A stretch of 64,000 nt of DNA from Salibacterium lacus (GTDB taxonomy: Bacteria; Bacillota; Bacilli; Bacillales; Marinococcaceae), in the NCBI RefSeq assembly GCF_042684865.1, contig NZ_JBHUML010000003.1:372001-436000 (forward strand). The letters are read 5' to 3'. The notes under the pieces were generated by a model that did not search any database, was not told where the DNA came from, and was given only the letters and a program-made list of their open reading frames with translations. Below, in pieces: positions 58,421 through 64,000 of this stretch. Position 1 is the first letter of the stretch. Each line of letters starts with the position of its first letter. A program made the position numbers and the translations under genes.

Positions 58421-58867
58421 TTAGCGGGAGTTCTTCAGTTTATACAATTCCAGTTCGGCTTCGCTGAGTTTGTGGGTCTGAAACGAAATCCGGTCTTTCA
58501 CATCAGAAAGTTCCGTTGTTACTTCTGTGCGGAATTCAGAAAGCTGCGCTGTTTGATTATATATCAATTCCTGTCTGCTTTCCATACGGGTCACTGTTGT
58601 CTGCAGCGAATCAACCTGCTTCTCCAGACCGCCAACCTGATCTGTCGTGGCCAAGGCTTTCTGCGACTCTTTCGTTGCCAGTCCTTCCAGCATGTCCTTT
58701 GTTGCAACGTCTTCCAACATCTCTTTGGTTGCCAGGGATTTCGTTTCTTCTTTAATGAGGTGCTGTACTTCATCCCGTGTCACCATATTCGTCTCTACCT
58801 GCTGCAGACGTTGTTCCATGCTTTGAACAGTGCCGAGAATCTGATGCAGGACATCGTTATTATTCAT
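58421..58867 (-). CDS. Coiled-coil protein with ATK repeats
   Basis: A 148-residue soluble protein, almost entirely helical. After MNNNDVLHQILGTVQSMEQRLQQVETNMVTRDEVQHLIKEE it has four degenerate repeats of about 9 residues (SLATKEMLED, VATKDMLEG, LATKESQKA, LATTDQVGG), then a long heptad coiled coil (LEKQVDSLQTTVTRMESRQELIYNQTAQLSEFRTEVTTELSDVKDRI). AGGGAGGG lies before ATG 58867. Similar group-specific proteins occur in Bacillaceae and phages. No function can be assigned. Confidence 0.8.
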   Translation of the reverse strand: MNNNDVLHQILGTVQSMEQRLQQVETNMVTRDEVQHLIKEETKSLATKEMLEDVATKDMLEGLATKESQKALATTDQVGGLEKQVDSLQTTVTRMESRQELIYNQTAQLSEFRTEVTTELSDVKDRISFQTHKLSEAELELYKLKNSR

Positions 58868-59274
58868 TTTTAACCCTCCCTTCCTTTATTAAAAGTATAC
58901 CACACTCTCCACCTGCAGAGCGCGGGAACTTCTCCCTAAAACTTCAGTATTCTATCTGTGATACAAGGACAGAAACACCAACCGTGTGGTAACAGGTACT
59001 GGAATAAAAATCCCGATGGCTGAAACAAACCATCGGGAAATGACGGTCCTGGTCCATATACCGCCTTGCTCCGGAGAGTTCTATTCCATAAGCAGAATCC
59101 TCCAGGTCCTTAATCATTTCTACCGTGCTGCCCGAGTTCAGAGAATGGATCATGCTTTCGTCCATTGTTCTTTTGCTCACACTTGTGGAAAACAGCATAC
59201 TTTCTGTGACAACAGCGAGTCAAACAAAAATCAGCGGCTTAGCATAGTTTTTCAACAACAGCTGCCTCCAAGAG
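58868..59274. other. Interval without a convincing gene
   Basis: About 400 bp upstream of the coiled-coil gene and downstream of the epimerase gene. An 84-codon leftward frame (58944-59198) has neither a ribosome site nor recognisable motifs. Nothing else supported. Confidence 0.3.
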
Positions 59275-60336
59275 TTAATCTAATCCAAGTCCCGGCCTAT
59301 TTGACAGCTCAGCGGTGTTTCCCTGCCACTTCATCCCTCCTTGTACATCTTGATCCTGCAGCCAGAGTGCGGCATCAAGATCATATTTTGTAATATTACT
59401 GTGGGCATAAGCGAGGTGGGCGGCTGCTGTAACAGATAGGTGGGATTCCATCATGCTGCCAATCATACATTCGACGCCTGCACTTTGGGCCACATCAGCT
59501 ATCTGCCTGGCCCGGCGCAATCCCCCGCTTTTCATCAGTTTAATATTAAGCAGGTCCACGGCTTCCTCTTTTATCAATCGAAACGCATCTGCTGGCGAAA
59601 AAACACTTTCATCCGCCATGATCGGAGTATTCACTCGTTCCCGGATATATTTCAAACCGGCTATGTCCTGGGCAGCGACCGGCTGTTCCACTAATTCAAG
59701 ATTTGTTTTTTCCTCGAGAATGCGGATAATGTTAACAGCCTGTTTGCTGTTCCACCCCTGATTAGCGTCCAGACGAAGCTTCACGCTGTCCCCTACCGTT
59801 TCGCTGATAGTGGTGATACGCTGAATGTCTCGTTCTTCCTCCTTGCCGACTTTTATTTTTAACACATCAAAGCCCTGTTCCTTGGATTGTATTGCGCTGT
59901 CCTGCATCTTTTCGAGATCATCGATACCGACAGTCATATCTGTAACAGGGAATAAGGCGCCCCCTCCAAGGTACTGATGAAGGGGCAGCCCGAACATTTT
60001 ACAATAGGCGTCATGCAGTGCGATATCAACTGCAGCTTTGGCACTTGTATTCGCCACGCAGCACCCCTGCACAGCGGCTAGAATGTCTTCCAGCTGTTCA
60101 ATATCCCGGCCGAGGACCGCTTGTTTGATCGGTCCCTCCATGGCTGTTTCGATGCTTTCCAGTGATTCTCCGGTGATCTGCCATGTGGAGGAAGCGGATC
60201 CAAAGCCGCTATCCTCATTTTCAAGCTGAATGGTTATATCCACCACTTCAATGGAAGTGATACTTCTAAGAGCTGTTTTAAAAGGTTTGCCCAAAGGGAG
60301 TGTTGTTTTTTGTGTCCATAATTCAGTAATTTTCAC
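59275..60336 (-). CDS. Dipeptide epimerase (enolase superfamily, L-Ala-D/L-Glu epimerase type)
   Basis: A 353-residue muconate-lactonising subgroup enzyme. Catalytic lysines are in LKIKVG (about 162-164) and NIKLMKSGG (about 268); Mg ligands are Asp in RLDANQGW (about 193), Glu in LVEQP and Asp in MADESV. The KYDLDAALWL segment supplies the DxD motif that binds the alpha-amino group of dipeptides, the mark of dipeptide epimerases. It recycles peptidoglycan-derived dipeptides such as L-Ala-D-Glu. It follows a DUF819 permease gene by 49 bp on the same strand. Confidence 0.93.
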   Translation of the reverse strand: MKITELWTQKTTLPLGKPFKTALRSITSIEVVDITIQLENEDSGFGSASSTWQITGESLESIETAMEGPIKQAVLGRDIEQLEDILAAVQGCCVANTSAKAAVDIALHDAYCKMFGLPLHQYLGGGALFPVTDMTVGIDDLEKMQDSAIQSKEQGFDVLKIKVGKEEERDIQRITTISETVGDSVKLRLDANQGWNSKQAVNIIRILEEKTNLELVEQPVAAQDIAGLKYIRERVNTPIMADESVFSPADAFRLIKEEAVDLLNIKLMKSGGLRRARQIADVAQSAGVECMIGSMMESHLSVTAAAHLAYAHSNITKYDLDAALWLQDQDVQGGMKWQGNTAELSNRPGLGLD

Positions 60337-60385
60337 GACGTCTGACTCCTTTTATCTGATATCAACCGCACGGTATAAGAGTTTT

Positions 60386-61552
60386 TTACAAAAAGGACAG
60401 TAACTGTGCGGCGAGCAGGCCGAAATAAGTTCCAAAGAAGGAACCCGCCAGTGCCATTACGACCCCGATGGGAATGAGCGCGCGGTGGTAGGCGCCGGCG
60501 AGCAGAGGTGCGGAAGCCATTCCGCCGATATTGGCCAGGCTTGAGACACCAAGTGTAAATAGATCCAGCTTAAACACTTTCGCCGCCAAAGCCATGATAA
60601 GGGCATGGACGGCCAAAATGATAAAACCGGAAAGAATATAAACAGGCGCCTGCCAAAAATCAGAGAAATCCGCCCTGGAAGCAATAAGCGCTATCACCAC
60701 GTAAAGAAAGACATTGGCTATATCCATGGAACCGGGAATTTTGGAGACTCTCGTCATGGCAAGCAGCACCCCTGCGATAGAAACAATAAATATCGTCCAT
60801 GTGAGCGGGCTGATAATATCTCCGTAGGATGGGAGCATACCGCCAATACTCGTAGCAAGGGCAGAACCAAATATTCCTATAGCAATTAATCCTATTAAGT
60901 GAACGAAGCTTGTTTTTTCATTCTTTTTTTGTTCTTCTTCTTCGATCAGCTCTTTGCTTACTTCATCAAGGTGGGAAGTGTTCGCTTTTGCCCAGCGGTT
61001 AAAAATGGCCGCAAACGGAACAAGCCAGAACATAATCATCACCCAGCTGGAATAATTAATGGTATCCATCACCAGCGCATAACCAAAGATATTTTCCGGT
61101 ATGTCAAGGATCCCCTGAATGATAGCCATATTAGCGGAGCCGCCGGTCCAGCTCCCCGCCAATGCGCCGAGTGCCTGCCACGTATCTGTGACATAAAGAC
61201 CCTTAAAGATGAGATACGTCACCACAAAACCCAGAATAATGCTGAATACCGCAGTAAAGTATCCAATCAGCATTTTGGGGCCTAATCTAATGAGCTTGCG
61301 TAAATCACAGTTTAATAACATCAAAAGAATCAAAGCAGGTAAAATCGCATCCCTTACGGTACCGTAGGTATTATCAACGGCTTCACTGTCCCCCAGCACG
61401 CCGATAGTTTTTAAAAAGGCACCGCCAAAATAAATAAGGATAATACCAGGCACGTACTTGAAGAACTTGCTGTCCGAGGTTTTTTCTATGTAAGCAATAA
61501 GCCCGGCCAGTCCAATCATGATCCCTAAATACAAAAAGCCATCCTGAATCAT
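60386..61552 (-). CDS. DUF819 (YjcL-like) membrane transporter
   Basis: A 388-residue protein with about eleven helices of the DUF819 family, as B. subtilis YjcL. Motifs are GLAGLIAYIEKTSDSKFFKYVPGIILIYFGGAFLKTIG, the glycine-rich QALGALAGSWTGGSANMAIIQGIL and the C-terminal FTLGVSSLANIGGMASAPLLAGAYHRALIPIGVVMALAGSFFGTYFG. It forms a transcript with the dipeptide epimerase, so import of murein peptides or dipeptides is the likely role; that is inference from context. Confidence 0.9.
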   Translation of the reverse strand: MIQDGFLYLGIMIGLAGLIAYIEKTSDSKFFKYVPGIILIYFGGAFLKTIGVLGDSEAVDNTYGTVRDAILPALILLMLLNCDLRKLIRLGPKMLIGYFTAVFSIILGFVVTYLIFKGLYVTDTWQALGALAGSWTGGSANMAIIQGILDIPENIFGYALVMDTINYSSWVMIMFWLVPFAAIFNRWAKANTSHLDEVSKELIEEEEQKKNEKTSFVHLIGLIAIGIFGSALATSIGGMLPSYGDIISPLTWTIFIVSIAGVLLAMTRVSKIPGSMDIANVFLYVVIALIASRADFSDFWQAPVYILSGFIILAVHALIMALAAKVFKLDLFTLGVSSLANIGGMASAPLLAGAYHRALIPIGVVMALAGSFFGTYFGLLAAQLLSFL

Positions 61553-61593
61553 GGAAAAACTCCTTTCTTTTTAAAAAGTGTAATAATATAAGA

Positions 61594-61640
61594 AAAACCC
61601 AGCCAATAGGAAAATGAAATTCCTATCAGCTGGGTTTTAT
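61594..61640 (-). terminator. Terminator of the DUF3870 gene
   Basis: Leftward hairpin AAAACCCAGC / GCTGGGTTTT with an inner TAGGAA/TTCCTA stem and trailing T residues, 40 bp after the DUF3870 stop. Confidence 0.85.
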
Positions 61641-61679
61641 CTACGTATAATAGATAAAGCAGCGTGATGAAAGTTATTA

Positions 61680-61994
61680 TTATTCAAGGGCCTGTTCATA
61701 TTTTTTCCGGGCATTCTTGAAAGCAACAATAATCGCTTTCTGAGAAGATCCAAGATAACGATTCATCACCATATTGGATACAGTGTCAGTGTCCCGGATA
61801 TTCTGACCGGTGAACAGAGATTGTACAAAATTTTTGGTCAGCCCTAAAACCGAAGTACAGTCCGCATCTAAAATAGTACCATCGCTTTGATCAATGACGA
61901 AGCTGACAAAAAAAGTTTCGTACTGCTTCATAATAGGATTGTTCTCTGGAGATTTTGCCTCTCCCACAACATAAACTGTATTCTTATCATACAT
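61680..61994 (-). CDS. DUF3870 family protein
   Basis: A 104-residue protein: MYDKNTVYVVGEAKSPENNPIMKQYETFFVSFVIDQSDGTILDADCTSVLGLTKNFVQSLFTGQNIRDTDTVSNMVMNRYLGSSQKAIIVAFKNARKKYEQ. The GTILDADCT and F(V)xSLF(T)G motifs and YLGSSQKAIIVA are typical of DUF3870, a small family of unknown function often beside amino-acid or hydantoin/peptide catabolic genes. ATG 61994 follows GGGAG by 9 bases. A conserved Cys lies in DADCT. Confidence 0.85.
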   Translation of the reverse strand: MYDKNTVYVVGEAKSPENNPIMKQYETFFVSFVIDQSDGTILDADCTSVLGLTKNFVQSLFTGQNIRDTDTVSNMVMNRYLGSSQKAIIVAFKNARKKYEQALE

Positions 61995-62328
61995 TGACCA
62001 GCGCTCCCACAAAGTCAGTCAGTCTCCATAAGGGATTTTATCCGGAAAAGATAAAGTCACGTAACGAAATGATCTGCTTTTGGAGATTTTTCTAAATATT
62101 ATCACATAAAATATTTATGCTCAATAGTAGATTATCAGTTTTTCTGATACTTTCAACGATGCCGGAGATTCGAATGTGCAGATGCTTGTTTAAGGTTTGT
62201 TACCATTTTCAAATGACCCTTTCAGACAAAGAGCGAAGGACCGCGAATAAGAATTTCTCTTTTGAAAAGTAATCTTTTCCCATATTTGCTATACTCGAAA
62301 AAGAGAGTGTACGAAAGAGGTGGTTGCG
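61995..62328. other. Intergenic region between divergent DUF3870 and two-component genes
   Basis: About 330 bp, A/T-rich, without coding frames. A TATACT (62290-62295) upstream of the response regulator may be its -10. A leftward TTGAGC-N17-TAATAT (62133-62105 region) could serve the DUF3870 gene. No other structure seen. Confidence 0.35.
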
Positions 62329-63018
62329 ATGTTCAAAATACTCCTGATCGAAGACGATCAAAGCTTATTTAACGAAATGAAGGACCGTCTCGGCCAGTGG
62401 TCGCACGACGTTTACGGGATTTCTGATTTCAGCAGGGTCATGAATGAATATTCGGAGATCGAACCAGAGCTTGTCATCATTGATATTCAACTGCCAAAGT
62501 TCGATGGGTTTCACTGGTGCCGGATGATTCGTGAACATTCCAATGTGCCGATTATTTTCTTATCGTCCCGGGACCACCCGACGGATATGGTGATGTCTAT
62601 GAACCTTGGGGCGGATGATTTTGTCCAAAAACCTTTCCATTTTGATGTGCTGATCGCAAAGATTCAGGCCATTCTCCGCCGTGTCTACAATTATAATACC
62701 GAGCAACCGGAACTAAAGATGTGGGCAGGCGCAACTATCGAACAAGAGCGGAACCGCGTAACCAATGAACGGGGCACAGTGGAACTGACGAAAAATGAGA
62801 TGTTTATTTTAAAACAGCTGGTAGAAAAGAAAAGTAAAATCGTGACCCGTGAGGAGCTGATTAACCGTTTATGGGATGACCAGCGCTTTATCAGCGACAA
62901 TACACTCACAGTGAACATTAACCGTTTAAGGAAAAAACTGGACGAAATTGGACTCGGCCACTTGATCGAAACGAAGGTGGGTCAAGGGTACGCAGCGGTT
63001 GAAGGAGAGTCCCCATGA
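62329..63018 (+). CDS. BceR-type response regulator (OmpR family)
   Basis: A 229-residue regulator: receiver domain with IEDD (about 7-10), phosphoacceptor Asp in VIIDIQLPKFDG (about 52), FLSSRD and the Lys of QKPFHFDVL, then an OmpR winged helix with VELTKNEMFILKQLVEKKSKIVTREELINRLWDDQRFISDNTLTVNINRLRKKL. The DNTLTVNINRLRKKL segment is typical of BceR/GraR regulators that control antimicrobial-peptide transporters. ATG 62329 follows AAAGAGGTGG. It overlaps the sensor gene by ATGA. Confidence 0.93.
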   Translation: MFKILLIEDDQSLFNEMKDRLGQWSHDVYGISDFSRVMNEYSEIEPELVIIDIQLPKFDGFHWCRMIREHSNVPIIFLSSRDHPTDMVMSMNLGADDFVQKPFHFDVLIAKIQAILRRVYNYNTEQPELKMWAGATIEQERNRVTNERGTVELTKNEMFILKQLVEKKSKIVTREELINRLWDDQRFISDNTLTVNINRLRKKLDEIGLGHLIETKVGQGYAAVEGESP

Positions 63019-64000
63019 TTAGAACTTTCCTAGTCGAACGGATCAGCTGGATCGGACTGCTTGTCCTGCTGCAGGGCCTGGCTCTTTTGCTGACGTATCT
63101 CGACCCGGCCATCCCTATGACAGCGGTGCTCTATTATGTATTTTTGTCTTCCTTTATATGCAGCGTCTTTCTTATAGTTCGTTACCAACAAGAAACCAGG
63201 TTTTACCATAAACTGAAGAACAGGGACAGTGATTTTGACCTGACGAGCGTCCCGGAGGCAAACCGGCCTTTTGAGGCCATTGTGGAAGAGGCCATGACAG
63301 AACAGATTGAAAGACTGAAGCAAGAGGGCTCGGAAAACCAAATGCTTCTTGAACAGGAAAAGGACGAGATGCTGTCGTGGATTCATGAGGTCAAAACCCC
63401 TATGACGGCAATCCACCTCATCATGGACCGCATGGAGGATCAAAAATTGAAAGCCCAGCTCACTTACGAGTGGCTGCGCATTCATCTTTTGCTCGACCAA
63501 CAGCTGCACCAAAAACGCATGCCTTTTATAGAAAATGACTTATACCTGGAACAAACGGACCTCGAATCGCTCGTTTTTACAGAAATCAAAACTTTGCAAT
63601 CCTGGTGCGTGCAAAAAGGTTTAGGCTTTGATGTAGATCTGAATGTAACTTCCGTCCTTAGTGACGCGAAATGGCTTGCCTTTATGATCCGTCAACTTTT
63701 GACGAACTCCGTAAAATACAGCGAGAATGCGGAAATCTACATACGAAGTTTTGAGAAAGACAGGCAGATTATTTTCGAAATCGAAGATGAAGGACAAGGG
63801 ATTGATGAGAAAGACATACCGCGTATTTTCAATAAAGGCTTCACCTCCACCACTCAGCATCAAGATCATGCCGCAACAGGAATGGGATTGTATTTAACAA
63901 AAAAAATCGCCCGGTCCCTCCATATTCATATCGACGTTCAATCCATACGAAACGAGGGAACGACGTTTACATTAAGCTTCCCAAAAAAGAATGAATTTGA
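63015..64000 (+). CDS. BceS-type sensor histidine kinase (cut at the right edge)
   Basis: Intramembrane-sensing kinase; 328 codons are present and the stop is outside the window, but little can be missing. Two N-terminal helices (WIGLLVLLQGLALLLTYL and MTAVLYYVFLSSFICSVFLIV) are joined by a very short loop (DPAIP), the mark of the class. The HisKA-like H-box is EMLSWIHEVKTPMTAIHLI, followed by N-box LLTNSVKYSENAE, IEDEGQGID and GMGLYLTKKIARSL. Such kinases sense the activity of a BceAB transporter, whose genes would be expected just downstream. Confidence 0.93.
   Translation, partial: MIRTFLVERISWIGLLVLLQGLALLLTYLDPAIPMTAVLYYVFLSSFICSVFLIVRYQQETRFYHKLKNRDSDFDLTSVPEANRPFEAIVEEAMTEQIERLKQEGSENQMLLEQEKDEMLSWIHEVKTPMTAIHLIMDRMEDQKLKAQLTYEWLRIHLLLDQQLHQKRMPFIENDLYLEQTDLESLVFTEIKTLQSWCVQKGLGFDVDLNVTSVLSDAKWLAFMIRQLLTNSVKYSENAEIYIRSFEKDRQIIFEIEDEGQGIDEKDIPRIFNKGFTSTTQHQDHAATGMGLYLTKKIARSLHIHIDVQSIRNEGTTFTLSFPKKNEF

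Noticed and set aside
58944..59198. Leftward 84-codon frame between the coiled-coil and epimerase genes
   Set aside because: No ribosome site, no recognised motif and irregular composition; could be a remnant but not supported as a gene.
1..64000. CRISPR arrays, prophage, tRNA or rRNA genes
   Set aside because: No regularly spaced repeats, phage structural genes, cloverleaf patterns or rRNA-like stretches were found on reading both strands.

Overview
The window looks like chromosomal DNA from an endospore-forming Bacillota, probably a halophilic or alkaliphilic Bacillaceae. Supporting signs are a complete GerA/GerC/GerB germination operon, DUF3231 and CBO0543 proteins typical of Bacillaceae, strong AGGAGG ribosome sites, B. 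subtilis-type Zur and Fur boxes, a TRAP transporter and very acidic lipoproteins. I saw no rRNA, tRNA, CRISPR array, prophage or intact transposase. Most genes are ordinary chromosomal functions; the interest lies in several catabolic and metal-homeostasis clusters and in intergenic repeats.

Layout: 1-1.8 kb holds the start of an OFA-family transporter (leftward, cut by the edge) and fdhD with a small partner. 1.9-3 kb is a Zur-controlled zinc lipoprotein gene. 3-10.3 kb is a sporulation/germination region: DUF3231, a small membrane protein, GerB, GerC and GerA (leftward), then a small membrane protein, a second DUF3231 (rightward) and a CBO0543 membrane protein. 10.4 kb is methylmalonyl-CoA epimerase. 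11-22.3 kb is a nine-gene leftward catabolic operon (DapA-like aldolase, iron alcohol dehydrogenase, DUF1537 acid-sugar kinase, SDR, intracellular BNR/sialidase-like protein, TRAP transporter P-Q-M, PdxA2) preceded by a PrpR_N/PAS/AAA+/Fis regulator whose AAA+ domain lacks the residues needed to work with sigma-54.

22.4-25.8 kb has an alkyltransferase-like DNA repair protein, a 46-codon membrane peptide, and a second Zur-controlled operon: zinc lipoprotein, ZagA/YciC GTPase, zinc-free S14. 25.8-33.1 kb has an EamA transporter, class I FBP aldolase, SulP plus ROK regulator, aldo/keto reductase and glutathione peroxidase. 33.6-38.2 kb has a sugar-binding lipoprotein coupled to a chemoreceptor, and malate:quinone oxidoreductase. 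38.5-42.5 kb has PepSY and FixH-like proteins, an AbgT transporter and OsmC.

42.5-49.4 kb is an iron region: a Fur-boxed ABC exporter, a YitT protein, and a four-gene siderophore uptake operon with a perfect Fur box at its promoter. 49.9-56.6 kb has butanediol dehydrogenase, a divergent HxlR regulator and iron alcohol dehydrogenase, a PadR-controlled membrane protein, and an M20 amidohydrolase with a two-gene membrane partner (DUF3100-like). 56.9-64 kb has an SLH protein, a coiled-coil protein, a dipeptide epimerase with a DUF819 permease, DUF3870, and a Bce-type two-component system cut by the right edge.

The most unusual non-coding signal is a repeat family (27957-28062, 32357-32466, and a partial copy at 49708-49746) with conserved arm spacing and compensatory base changes, each lying just 3' of a catabolic gene. 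A separate 257-bp element bounded by perfect 17-bp inverted repeats sits at 33183-33439.
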